From: Amborella trichopoda
Lineage: Eukaryota > Streptophyta > Magnoliopsida > Amborellales > Amborellaceae
Assembly: GCF_000471905.2 (NCBI RefSeq)
Contig: NW_006499617.1
Coordinates: forward strand, 1,156,497-1,220,496
Reading direction: 5' to 3'
Length of the DNA stretch: 64,000 nucleotides
Positions 1-10,387 of the stretch are shown here, one piece after another. Every line of letters starts with the position of its first letter. Position 1 is the stretch's first letter. Below the pieces are notes generated by a model. The model had not been told where the DNA came from, ran no database searches, and saw only the letters and a program-made list of their open reading frames with translations. The position numbers and the translations under genes are program-made.

Positions 1-350
1 TCAAACAAATGGCAAATGAAGGATACGGTTTCGGAGGGGTCCTATGCGTGGACATGGAAACAGTAGAAAGAGCAAACAGGCTCATGCATTTTCTTCAAAA
101 TTGCACCCAATTTGGGCTCATTGCAGTGAGTTTGGGTTATTATGAGACGCTTATGTCTTGTTCAGGGAGCAGCACTAGCTCTGAGATAAGCCCAGAGGAG
201 AGAGAGAAAGTGGGTTTATCGCCTGGTTTGGTGAGAATGTCGATTGGATATAGTGGGTCACTCGAACAGAGGTGGGCTCAGTTTCAGAGTGCCATTAACA
301 GGATTAAGCAGGAGGAGCAAAAGCGACCTGCTGCTTTGCTTACCTCTTAG
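1..350 (+). CDS. MGL: Methionine gamma-lyase, last exon (5' part outside window)
   Basis: C-terminal end of a plant methionine gamma-lyase, a PLP-dependent enzyme of the Cys/Met-metabolism family that splits methionine into methanethiol, 2-oxobutyrate and ammonia; the Arabidopsis enzyme is cytosolic. The frame is open from base 3 to the stop at 348-350 (about 115 codons). The ATG at 9 is internal, since family members continue upstream through residues like the preceding Lys-Gln. Seen: YGFGGVLCVDM near the start, then SLGYYETLMSCSGSSTSSE, then GLSPGLVRMSIGYSG, the conserved C-terminal block whose Arg binds the substrate carboxylate in characterised bacterial relatives. The catalytic PLP-lysine lies upstream, outside the window. 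The tail is rich in Lys, Gln and Glu, as in plant homologues. No break is visible, so this is probably a working gene. The family call is confident; exact orthology is not tested. Confidence 0.9.
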   Translation, partial: KQMANEGYGFGGVLCVDMETVERANRLMHFLQNCTQFGLIAVSLGYYETLMSCSGSSTSSEISPEEREKVGLSPGLVRMSIGYSGSLEQRWAQFQSAINRIKQEEQKRPAALLTS

Positions 351-605
351 AGAGATAGATTGAGGTGATATGTAAATGAAACATAAAGTGTTCTTTTGCT
401 TTGGCCTTTTCCTGGCTTTGGAATTATAATGAATAAAGTTATGGGTGACTAGTTTTCTTAATTTTGTGGAAGTGTTTGAAAAAAACGAATTATCTCCGCA
501 ACAAGGATAATATTAAGATATAAAAAACTTTAATATTAAGATATAAATAACTTAGAAAAGGAGAAATAAAATGAAAAAAGTTGTATGGTATTGTAAACGT
601 TGACA
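351..605 (+). terminator. 3' UTR and flank of methionine gamma-lyase with AATAAA signal
   Basis: AT-rich sequence directly after the stop codon. An AATAAA polyadenylation-type hexamer lies at 432-437, about 80 bases past the stop, with T-rich sequence after it, which is a plausible 3' end. No other gene is seen before the inverted-repeat element at 606. Confidence 0.5.
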
Positions 606-700
606 TATAAGACCCTGCCACACACAATAACATGAGTCCTCAAAATATCACTGTTGACTTCAACCCAAATCTCAGGGTGGGATTGGAGTTTACCCGGCTA
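606..700 (+). repeat. Left terminal inverted repeat
   Basis: Begins TATAAGACCCTGCCACACAC and pairs with 2397-2483 on the other strand. It differs by scattered substitutions and a short length difference around 631-660. Confidence 0.65.
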
Positions 701-1365
701 ATTTTTTGCATAGAAGGTTATCGGTGGTGTCAAAATTTTGCTTTTCCCTTTTTTTCTCTTTTCTCTAAAAACACTCATTTAATGCCCCTAAAGAGTTACT
801 TTGACTTTTGGGTGATGAGATGTATTAGATCACCATCACCGTGCTTCATAAACAGGAAGAAGTTGCAGAGAAAGCTCTCCTCGAAGATTCACTCTGATGT
901 CCAATCCTTTGTGTGCTTTTGCTTCATACTATCCTCATTTTAAGTTGAGCTTCGCTAGAGTAATTGAAGAGAGGAGTTTACTTCTCTAAAAAGATAATGA
1001 TTTTTAGCTGCAGCCTTCCATTTATGGGATGTATTCAAAAAGGTTTTCTGGCCCGATGCTGAGTTCTTACAAAAAACAATGCTTTAATGGCCGATTAACT
1101 TGCCATCGAAGAAAGAGAAGATCTTCAACCCCTAACCTTTAGCCTCAGTTACCGACCCTCTACCTACCCCAAAAAAAGGAAGTTACCGACCCTCTCTCCA
1201 ATTCTCTCTTCCAATGGCGAAAGGCGCTCCATAAAATCAAGAAAGAGCCATTGGAAGCAGAAAAAAAAAGTCATTGATCCACAGTTTTGAGAGCACGTAT
1301 ATCTTTGGCAAAATTTCGTAACCTTCATTTCATTTTTTTTTTAAGCGAAATAAAAAAATCTATAA

Positions 1366-1764
1366 AGATTTCGCCCTATCTTTCGTCTTTTATCTCCCTC
1401 ATTTATTCACTTTTGTCCATAAAAATTAGCCACAATAAACTTTTTTATACCATTTCAACTAAAAACCGTTTTAAAATTTTTTTTAACCCAAAATTTTTTT
1501 TAACACACCCCATTATATTTTTTTACCTAAAAACATTTCCCTTAATTTTTTTATTACATTTTTGACCTTTTCAATCCCTTAATCATGTTGAGAGCTCCCT
1601 ATCATTCTCATATTGGGTTGAAATGGTATAGAAAAATTTATTGAAGGCTCTCTATCTTTCTTATATTGAGTTGAAATGGTATAAATATTTTGGTTGAGAT
1701 TAATTTTTATGGTCAAAAGTAAATAAATGAGAAAAATAAGAGGTAAGGGGGTTATAATGAAATC
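1366..1764. repeat. Nested MITE-like inverted repeat
   Basis: The left arm (1366-1460, including CTCATTTATTCACTTTTG and ATACCATTTCAACT) matches the reverse complement of the right arm (about 1669-1764) over some 95 bases with modest divergence. Between the arms lies a direct duplication of about 45 bases (1587-1636 and 1640-1683) ending TTGAAATGGTATA. There is no coding capacity. It is a short foldback element inserted in, or carried by, the larger inverted-repeat element. No clear target duplication was seen. Confidence 0.6.
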
Positions 1765-1829
1765 CTTAACGATTTTTCAAGATGGAAAATTAGGTTTTTG
1801 TACGAAAATTTTCCTATCTCTTATACCTT

Positions 1830-2400
1830 TTACTCTCATATCACTCGCATCCGTAACTCTCTCTTTCCCACCCGTAGTTCCAACCCCATTAACAACTCAG
1901 TAATGCTCGTTTCATCCGCCTGTTTCTCTCCATTATATGATTGAACCAAAAAAATCATCCATTTCGGTCCACTTGGACCAACAAAAAACCCTAAATTTAC
2001 ACTGCTCAGTCCGAAGTTGCAGATAAAGGAGTCATCTCCATTAACCCACTTCCCAAAAAACAACCCAGGCGTTGTTGATGCTTTAAAATCCCTCTTCAAA
2101 AACCCAGAAGAGGGTAATAACAAAAAAGCCATGAAAATCCTCAGGCGTCTAGTTGAATCTCAGCCCTTCGAGCTTCAATGGAAGTTCCTCATGGTGAGGC
2201 TCCTCAACGAGATGGAAGTCGGGGCGAGAGAGGGAGTTAGGATGTGAAGTGAGAGATGGGAGAAGAGAGTATCACGGGTGGGTTTGGGTTGAGAAAGAGT
2301 GGTATGAGAGAGAAAAGTACAGAGCTTGTGTTAGGGCACTAGATGGGTTTTTGAGGGAAGAGGGAAAGAGTGAAGAAATGGCATGAGAGAGCAAGTTAGC
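1830..2400 (+). pseudogene. Captured fragment of a nuclear gene, TPR-like, probably plastid-targeted
   Basis: A plus-strand reading from about 1838 to 2247 looks like a real plant protein: a Ser/Pro/Asn-rich N-terminus resembling a plastid transit peptide, then VVDALKSLFKNPEE, then KAMKILRRLVESQPFELQWK. The last piece resembles a tetratricopeptide helix pair of the plastid TPR proteins typified by Arabidopsis At2g37400; I recognise the pattern from memory and have not searched. The similarity fades after about 2250 in a GA-rich stretch, with no full-length gene here. Lying inside terminal inverted repeats, it is best read as a gene piece picked up by the transposon. Function here is unlikely. 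Confidence 0.45.
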
Positions 2401-2483
2401 CGGTGAACCCCAATCTCAGTATTGAGATTTGGGTTATGGTGATATCTAAAGAGCTATGTCATTGTGTGTGGCAAGGTCTTATA
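2397..2483 (-). repeat. Right terminal inverted repeat
   Basis: Ends GTGTGTGGCAAGGTCTTATA, the inverted partner of 606-700. The flanking bases (CTATCTTAC) do not repeat the left flank (ACGTTGACA). Confidence 0.65.
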
Positions 2484-3129
2484 CTATCTTACTCATCTAG
2501 AAAAGCAAAATAAAAAGTGTAATGATCATATGAGACCTTACCACATCTATTAACGATGGACCCTAACACTCCAAATTTCAATGTGACATTTTGATCCCCT
2601 CCCCATCTTTCTTTTAAAAAACAGGTTTTTTTAAGTAACTCTTCTTCTCTTCCTTCATTTGTACTCTCTCGCTCTCCCCTTTTCTCTCTCTCTCGCTATT
2701 TGAGCTTTGAAACCTTGAACCTGATTTTTGTAGTGGGGACAGTAAAATTGGATTATAAAGGATGGGTTGTGGTTTTCCCTTTTTTTATTTTTTTTGTGAT
2801 TTTCTCATTGAGGGGTTTGATGAGCTTGTTAAAAAATACATATGCGATTTCCCTCTCCGGGTGGAGATAAACTATGAGTTTTGGTAATGCACTATACCAT
2901 CATAATGTCATATATCCAATAGAAAATAAAATAAAGGTGATTTTGGAGTGGGATTTTTGACCTCGAAATTGATTGGCGAGCCATTGAGTATATGATTCAT
3001 ATGAAATTTTGAAGAAAATTCTGTGTACAATTTTAAAGAATCCAAGTTGTAAACTTGGTTTATTTTTTTTATGAAGTATGTTATTGTTCTTTTGTGTGAT
3101 AATGTTGGTGAATCGTATAACTACAAATG
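2484..3129. other. Intergenic, nothing coding recognised
   Basis: AT-rich and pyrimidine-rich sequence between the inverted-repeat element and the plastid fragment. A weak partial echo of the transposon end (TGAGACCTTACCACATCTATT) occurs near 2530 without a partner. No gene or RNA is seen. Confidence 0.5.
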
Positions 3130-3466
3130 TCTTCAAACCCTTTATTACTTTTCTTTTTTACTATCAAAGATGGAATCGACCATTTCGATATATAGAAAAT
3201 GATCAATTTGCAAATACTATAAGAAATGAAATGTCCCAATATTTTTTTAACACATGTCCAAGTGATGGAAAACGAGTAATCTCTTTCACATATCCTCCCA
3301 GTTTGTCAGTTTTTGGGGAAATGATACAAAAAAAAATGTCTTTATGCTGTATGAAAGAACTATATTCCAAAGACACTAATCTGTATAATCGTTGTGTTTC
3401 TACAAATGAACAAAAAAGGGATAAGGTAAGCAAGGAGTTCATAAATCGAATAGAAGCTCTATAGGA
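3130..3466 (+). pseudogene. ycf1: Nuclear insertion of plastid DNA: fragment of ycf1 (TIC214)
   Basis: About 110 codons match the plastid Ycf1/TIC214 protein, a very large membrane protein of the chloroplast import machinery. Recognised blocks in order: [20 protein letters not shown], then [36 protein letters not shown], then [19 protein letters not shown]. In tobacco or Arabidopsis Ycf1 this lies in the hydrophilic middle part. It is only a short internal piece of a gene of some 1800 codons, flanked by sequence that no longer looks plastid, so it is an old nuclear plastid insertion (NUPT), possibly via mitochondrial DNA. It is diverged from functional Ycf1 at many residues. It has no start or end of its own and should make nothing. 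Confidence 0.85.
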
Positions 3467-3769
3467 TCTGCTCAAGGACCCACCGGTTTAGGTTAATATC
3501 TATTTTAGTATAGTATTCATATTTAGATTTCGGGACGGAAGAATTTGGATCGATCAATTCTAAGGCAAGCCAAAGGACCATCAGAGGTCTTTAAGGCAAG
3601 TAAAAGGAAGTTGGATTTGGAATTATTCTTGATAATTTGACATTGGGTATAATGCCCTGTGAGAAAAGCTCAAGCTCCCCAAAAACTCTATACAGTGGAG
3701 GAGAGTAATTTTTGAAAGAAAGACCTATGTGATCTTTTAGTGGGGAAATACAATTTTTTTTTTTTTAAT
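3467..3769. other. Intergenic, nothing recognised
   Basis: Sequence after the ycf1 match, with no detectable reading frame or repeat structure. It may be diverged plastid sequence or plain nuclear DNA. A 14-base T run lies near 3752. Confidence 0.4.
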
Positions 3770-5669
3770 AATAATCACCCCTTATAATTTTGGCAACAAG
3801 ATCACTCACAGATGGTCTTATTACAAACAATAGAAATTCCAAAAATAAATAACACAACAATAAAATAAATCTCAACTACTTGATACCATTCATACAACTT
3901 AATACTGTGCTTGAGAATATAAAATAAAAGAACAAACAAATAAAAGAAAAGACGTTGGAGATTACCTCAACCAGGCTTTTTACACCCCACACTGAGTCAC
4001 CACATCCAATGGCGCGAGATCTGTGGTCTAGCTTCAATCTTGAATCAGGATAGCTGATTTCGGCCAAACATGGTAACCATCCCTTAAAATCTCTACTAAA
4101 CCTTAACCACCAAAATTAACTTAGGTCCCCTTTAATTTTTCCATCCCTTAAAATTAACTTAGGTCTAGAGATGAGAGAGAGTACTACCTAAGGTTTTGGA
4201 GAGAGAAAATTAGAGAGAGAAATATGGAGGAGAAAGAGTGGGGTGTGCCCCTCTAGGAGAGAGACAGAGATGATGGGAGAGAGAGAGGTTGTGTAGAGAT
4301 TGGGGAAGAGCACCCCTATTTATAATGGATATTTAGGTTTAGGGTTTCTTAGGGTTTTCCCATAGTTTGTCTCTTTTATGAGATTGAATCTATACCGTTG
4401 ATCAAGGTGACTTGTGGGGTGAGAGATCTGAGCCAATCATTCCATAGATGGGCCATCAAGATTATGGAAGGTGCTTGAACCGCTATCCCCCTTTCTTTAA
4501 ATCATTTTCCCATTAATATATTTAAATAAAATAAATATCATGCATTCCTAAAATTGCATGATCCATGTCACATATTCCATAAGGATATGTCAAATATTAT
4601 CAAACAAATAAATACTACCAAATATAAATAAGATAAGGTCAACATTTACTATCTATTCAAATTGACCATATCCCTTTAAAAAAAAACTTGCTATAAAACA
4701 AATAAAGCCATGGTCAATATTTCCCTTCCAAGATTTGACCACATACCACAAATCAAACTTACCTTAACTTAAAGTCTTGAACACAAAGCAATTAAAGAGA
4801 ATCCAAAGGGTGGGTTGTGCCACCCCTTTGTGGCACATGTGGGCCCCCACCCACATGTCACATGGTGGGTCCATGTGCAATTTGGAAACCCATGGAGTTT
4901 TATAAAAAAAATTTAAAATTAAATAAAAAAATAATATATATTTGAATTTTAACTACGTCGTAAAATCAATAATTGTATTTTTATAAGTCCAAAAGTCATA
5001 ATTAAAATATTGAGAGATTCATAAAAAATAATAAAACTAAAATCATTTCAATAATAAAATGAACACAATTAAATTAATATGATGGAAAAAATGATCCATA
5101 TGGTTTTAAGAATTCAATCTGTAATAATGAGGTACTCCACCTTCAACTGTAGACTACAGACCACACTAGCTTTATTGGACCGACCCAGTGTTCCCATGAC
5201 CCACAGTCCAAGCTGGGGCTCATTAACGGGTCACCAAAGTTAGATCGATGAATCAAGGGGTCGTAATATCAGTCTCGCTACGTTTTCCTTTTACTCAGCC
5301 GGCGCTACATTTTCCTCTTACCTTCTTTTTTCTGCTCCTTCGTCACTGACGGTGTTTAGCTCCCATGCGTAACAATGCCTTAGACCACAATACACCCGTG
5401 GGTGATATGCTCTCGGCAATACGCCAGACGGTGATACGCTCGCGATGATGCTTATGCGCGATGATAATCTTTGTTCGCAAGCAGTATTACCAATTCTTCA
5501 CCCTTGCGCGCGGCGTTAGATTTTGCTACATGGATGGAACTAGGCCAAGTCACCTAGACGGTGTTAATCCTTGCCTTTAGTGCCAGGCGTGCACTTCCAT
5601 TTTTCTCGACTTCCTTCTCTCTCTCGACTACCGCAAGTGGTCCGATTTAATCGAATTGTGTCCCTTACA
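3770..5669 (-). mobile_element. Element G: LTR fragment related to the gag-only family (minus strand)
   Basis: The right end (5669, ...GTGTCCCTTACA) aligns with the right end of the LTRs of element F (...GGGATCCTTACA), as does the preceding block GCCAGGCGTGCACTTCC. Upstream come short repeats of the type GGTGATACGCTCGCG, also as in F. On the minus strand a TATAAATA box lies at 4317-4324. The middle (4500-5100) is very AT-rich. The left limit is uncertain. The piece abuts the integrase region of element E, so G probably inserted there. Old LTR-retrotransposon fragment without coding parts. Confidence 0.5.
4317..4324 (-). promoter_or_regulatory. TATA box in LTR fragment G
   Basis: TATAAATA on the minus strand, followed downstream by CT-rich leader-like sequence. 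It occupies the same relative place as the TATA boxes in the LTRs of F. Confidence 0.45.
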
Positions 5670-5937
5670 AGAACCTCCAGCTCAATAAGGGGAGAATGAA
5701 GAGAGCCTTTGACAAATCTGTCAAGGTTCGCTCATTCGCCCGTGAAGATCTAGTGTTGGCAATCAAGAGACCGATTGTCATGCATGGACTTTGCAAAGGA
5801 AAATTTGAACCCAAGTGGGAAGGTCCATTCATAATTAAAAAGGTCACACTAAATGGGGCCTATATACTAGCAAACCCGGATGGAGGAGAGGCGATGCCCC
5901 CTATCAATGGGAGGTACTTAAAGAGGTACTATCCTTG
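5670..5937 (+). pseudogene. Integrase C-terminal region of element E
   Basis: Reads LNKGRMKRAFDKSVKVRSF, then PKWEGPFIIKKVTLNGAYIL, ending INGRYLKRYYP, the standard C-terminal end of Ty3/gypsy integrase in Tat elements. The same block occurs in B at 43723-43962 on the other strand. It belongs to a fossil polyprotein. Confidence 0.8.
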
Positions 5938-7302
5938 AAATGCGGTGCGTGCGGTAAAAAGAAAGAAATGAAGATGAGGAAAATTAAGCCAACTCAAAGG
6001 AAATTCATTTCTTTTATTGCATTAGAAAAAGTTACAAGCTACAATCAAAAGCCCATTATTAGGAAAGTCACAAAGCTCTTGCATCTGAGGTTAAGAGTAC
6101 GATTACAGGCAAACAAGATATACTCTCCTCATGAAAAAGAAGCAAAACCACCAAAGAAATTCTCTCCTCATGAAGAAGAAGAAAAACCAACAAAGAGGAT
6201 GGTTACAGGTCAAAAGGAAGAAGCCCAACCATTTATGAGTCAGCTTCAATTCATCTGACGAGGCATGGCTAGCTTCCAGGGAAGTGCCCCATGATGGATT
6301 CCCTTTCCTCCAAAACAACATGGACTTCACTGTTGTGCTCGAGGACTTGGCTTCCAACAGATCAAAATAACCAGGCCTTTTTTAGTTTCCATCACTCTTG
6401 GCCCCCACAAGACATCGCCGTCCATGGTCATCGCCATGCACAACTCAATGCCTCGCGTGATCATCGCCGCGTGTGACTCAACACCGCAAGAGACCACTGT
6501 CGTGTGCAGCTCAATGCCACGTGCTACCATTACCACGGGCAGGCCAACGCCACCTAAGACCATTATTGCAAGCGGCATGCTCCCGAGCGTAGCTATCGTC
6601 GTGCGCAGCTCAATGCCATGTGCTACAATTACCACGGGCAGGCCAACGCTGCGTGCAACCATTGCCACGAGCAGCATGCCCCTAAGCATGGCTATCACTG
6701 TGTGCTGTCGAGAGAAGCACGAAGACAGCGTTGCATGCGACTTAATGTCGTGCATGCCCTTGAAGTGCCCCGGCTCCCACTGTCTCCAATTCTAGGGGGA
6801 CATTGACTTCCACGACTCTTCGGTTTCCCCAATCGTTCTCCCTCGCTGACCGTCCACCTTCTTACTACCTTTCGCCTCCCTCACAACCCCTCGGGTTTCA
6901 CCGAAAATTCCCTCCGTCAGCTGAGAATCCCCGTCTGACCCTGTTCTTTCATTGCTTTCTACTTGTTACCAAAGTTGGCGAAAAACCATCGGAATCATAA
7001 AGTTTCACTGTGACCCGACAGATTTCCCTTCTCCTAGTTTTCACACTTCAGCAGTTCGTCACAAACTCACAGGAATTCCATTGAGTTTCTGATGAGCCCA
7101 CTGCTGCTTCTTCTTCTTCTCTTCCAATAACCAAAAGACAGTTAGATTCCTCCGACTTCTCTGCAACCTCCCCTTTAGCCTCAGGACCATCGAAAAAGCA
7201 CCACAACTACTACAAAACACCACTACGACTACTGCAACTTCACCTGAAAGGTCTCAGTGAGGCCTTGAGAAGCCCCTCTTCCCTAATCAAGAGAGCCTTG
7301 GC
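5938..7302 (+). other. 3' untranslated region of element E, proximal part
   Basis: Non-coding. It starts with an A-rich stretch containing duplicated CTCCTCATGAARAAGAAG units (6120-6190), followed from about 6235 by sequence that aligns with the A element at 55320-56250 (shared GTCAGCTTC, GACTTGGCTTCCAACA, TTTCCATCACTCTTG). Degenerate GC-rich units of the type CCATTGCCACGAGCAGCATGC occupy 6420-6700. It ends at the target duplication of F (TTGGC, 7298-7302). Confidence 0.65.
7298..7302 (+). repeat. Target-site duplication of element F, left copy
   Basis: TTGGC immediately before the left LTR; identical to 18127-18131 immediately after the right LTR. Confidence 0.85.
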
Positions 7303-8269
7303 TGTCACGACCCCACCCCTTGACTATCCCCCTAAACAGGAGGGCAATGGAGTGTGGGATTGCGACCGGAGGTCACGTACATCACTCACGTGGAAGTGGC
7401 TTCAACATGTGTCATAATTGTCGAATCAAAGCAACCACGAGAAAAAGCATAAACTCCCAAAAGAAACAACAACAAAGACTGGATTAATTAAAACCATTCA
7501 TATCCATATACATTCTCCAAATATCGCAACTGCAATATCCAGAAGATTACAATTCATCAAAGGAACCAAAGCCTATTAACAAAATTTCAAAGCTTCACAA
7601 ACAACACAGTACAGTCGACGACCAACTAACACCTACAAAAACCAAGGATATCTTCTAATCTAGCACTGGCCTTCAGTCCACCAAACATGACCACCGCCGG
7701 CGTATCTTCAACCTTCAGCTGCTAATCTACAAGAGTGGAAGCATAGGAATGTGCTAAAAATCCCAGTAAGTAGATCACAGTATCATGCTTCCCTGCTTAT
7801 GAATATTATCACACATCACAATTCAAGGTTCTAAGCCATGCTCATAAAACAAGAGTCATGGATCACAATTATGTCACAATTATAGGATGATGCTTTTCAT
7901 GGTAGAGCAGGCACAATATAAGATGTAAGATATCATATACAAGAGCAATCTATCAGAGTTCAATAGATCCACACAAACAAGAAAGCATAACTAAATTAAT
8001 AGACCCAACCCACTCTCTAGCCTTATTCATCAGGCCAAACACATATCTAAGGCCAGTCACATAACTCAGGTAATCATATATCTCTAGTCAAGTAATCATG
8101 TAACAGTCACAATATCACAATATTCAACTACAAAAGGGTGACCCATTGCGTAGTACCCATATAGATCTAGGGGGGGCAGGACACTCCCAAATATTAACAT
8201 TCACATCCTGACTCCCATTGTATCATGAGGAGTTAGGGAAAGATCTTAGCTGCCAACACTGTCATTTAC

Positions 8270-8700
8270 ACATTAGGTGTCCATTCACATAACACATAAG
8301 CATCACGGTACCATTATTCACATAACACATAAGCTGCACGGTACCATCATTCACACAGTAGGTACCCATTCACATAACAAATAAGCTGCACGGTATCATC
8401 ATCCACACAGTAGGTACCCATTCACATAACACATAAGCAGCCTGGTACCATCATTCACATAGTAGGTACCCATTCACAAACACATAAGATGCACGGTACC
8501 ATGTTTCACACATTACGTACCCATTCACTTAACACATAAGCAGTATGGTACCATCATTCACACAGTAGGTACCCATTCACATAACACATAAGCTACATGA
8601 TACCATTATTTACACAATAGGTACCCATACACAAAACACATAGGCAGCACGGTACCATCATGTACAAAGTAGGTACCCCTTTTCATATCACATAGCACCT
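8270..8700. repeat. 53-bp minisatellite in left LTR of F
   Basis: About eight diverged copies of a unit built from CATTCACATAACACATAAG, CACGGTACCATCATTCACA and CAGTAGGTACC. The right LTR carries its own version (15175-15720), with a different copy number. Confidence 0.75.
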
Positions 8701-9289
8701 AGCACTTGTCACATAGTACTTATCTTGGAATCATGCACCCATATCACCGAGCATGTATCCAAATCATGCACAAACATAACTGAGCATGTCTCAAAATTGT
8801 GCATTCATAGCACAATAGGGCATACATCATAATCATTCTTCCATCTCATAGCAGAGCATAACTCATTATCATGCATTCATATCATAATAGGGCATTCATA
8901 CTACGTTCATTCATATCATAATAGGGCATGTCATACTACGTACATTCATATCATAATAGGGCATATCATGCACTCATTTTTCATTAACAACACTTTCCAG
9001 ACTTATATAAAACATCAGCAATTCATACATAAAATCATACCCTCAGGCCCAATAACTCAAAAGACATCATCATACAATTTTCTGGTTTTTCACAATGCGC
9101 ACAGTCCACTTCTAAAGACATATTGGGAGATTCAAAATCGATTTGGACCTGAGATCACTCTTATGACAAACTTGGCTCATAAAAACACAAATTATGTGAA
9201 GGGAGTAACCCCAAAATTTGGCTTACGAGCTCATCAAACTGATTGGTGTTCTTTGAATAAAGTTCATGTCTTTGCAGCAGAAAACACAG

Positions 9290-9860
9290 TGTGACATACT
9301 TATAGAAATTGGGCATTACTTTCAAAATACATTGAATTTTAATATACTTCCCAAACCATTTTTAAACTAGACTCATAAATATTTCATTCAGATGTTGTTT
9401 GACCTCATTCTGATATATTTTGATATGTTAATAGTTCTACACAAAACACATAACCGTTCTGGAAAGCTCCAGTCTTTACACCAGAAAACATATTGTGATA
9501 TACTTATAGAAATTGGGTATAACTTTCAAGATACATTGAATTTTAATATACTTCCAAAACTATTTTTAAAATAGACTCATAAATATTCATCCAGATGTGT
9601 TTTAATCTTATTCTGATATATTTTGGTTAGTTAACAGTTCCACACAAGACATGTAACCGTGCTGGAAAGCTCTAGTCTTTACAGCAGAAAACACAGTGTG
9701 ACATACTTATAGAAATTGGGCATAACATTCAAAAGAAATTCATTTTTAATATACTTCCAAAACCATTTTTAAATTAGACTCATAAATATTTCATTCATAT
9801 GTGGCTTGATCTTATTCTGATATATTTTGGTCAGTGAAATGCCCCACACAAAACTATGTA
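9290..9860. repeat. About 215-bp tandem repeat, three copies, in left LTR of F
   Basis: Each unit runs from GTGACATACTTATAGAAATT through GACTCATAAATATTTCATTC to GGAAAGCTCCAGTCTTTACA. The right LTR has the equivalent array at about 16320-16880. Confidence 0.7.
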
Positions 9861-10378
9861 AAATCCCTGAAATTCTATTTCACAAATTTATCATACTTCT
9901 GAAAATGACTAATAACATCCAAACTAAAATAGATATTAAAATAAGGTTCTTTCCATATTAAAATATATTCATAGGGGTTATTTCCCACCAAATTTCATAA
10001 CCATTATAGATATGTTTAATACTCTACTCATGACAGGAACAAGAGTCACAATTCTGTAAAATACAAAGTAAATTCCAGCCATATCTCAATGTCATACATT
10101 CCCCCACATGTTTACCATCACATCCATATTCATTCTTGGACTTCACACTTGATGATCTAAATATCATGCATCGAACAAAAGTAGGAAAACATGGAAGCTA
10201 GATCTACGTACGTACTGCAAATGAAACTCCAAAGTCTTCCTCCAACTTCACCTTGACTGCCCAGCTCCAATGGCTAAGGTCCAACCTTTTGGGACAAGGC
10301 TTGGAGAGGTCAAATGACAAAAGGAGGAGGGGTGATTGTGTGTGAGAGCTAAAAACCCCATTTCATGTGTGGTGGGGT

Positions 10379-10387
10379 ATATAAATA
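10379..10387 (-). promoter_or_regulatory. TATA box in left LTR of F
   Basis: ATATAAATA on the plus strand gives TATTTATAT on the minus strand. The matching box in the right LTR is at 17403-17410. GGGTTTTTAGCTCTCACACAC follows as the presumed transcript start area. Confidence 0.45.

Larger units (their letters stand above)
606..2483. mobile_element. Non-autonomous inverted-repeat DNA transposon, Pack-MULE-like
   Basis: Two long imperfect terminal inverted repeats bound this 1.9 kb block: 606-700 and the reverse complement of 2397-2483. The outermost 27 bases (ATAAGACCCTGCCACACACA and on) match with two differences; the inner part shares CCCAAATCTCA and ends in CCGGCTA. No transposase is visible. 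The interior carries a piece resembling a plant nuclear gene (about 1830-2400) and a nested MITE (about 1366-1764). Inverted repeats near 90 bases plus a captured gene piece fit a Pack-MULE, but I found no 9-bp target duplication, so the superfamily is unproven; hAT or another TIR family is possible. Confidence 0.6.

Noticed and set aside
2525-2600. Second transposon end resembling 606-700
   Set aside because: Only GAGACCTTACCACA and a few later bases match; no inverted partner found.
6327-6755. 142-codon minus-strand frame with Val/Ala/Met-rich repeats
   Set aside because: Antisense to degenerate GC-rich units in the 3' region of E, open on both strands at once; a repeat artefact.
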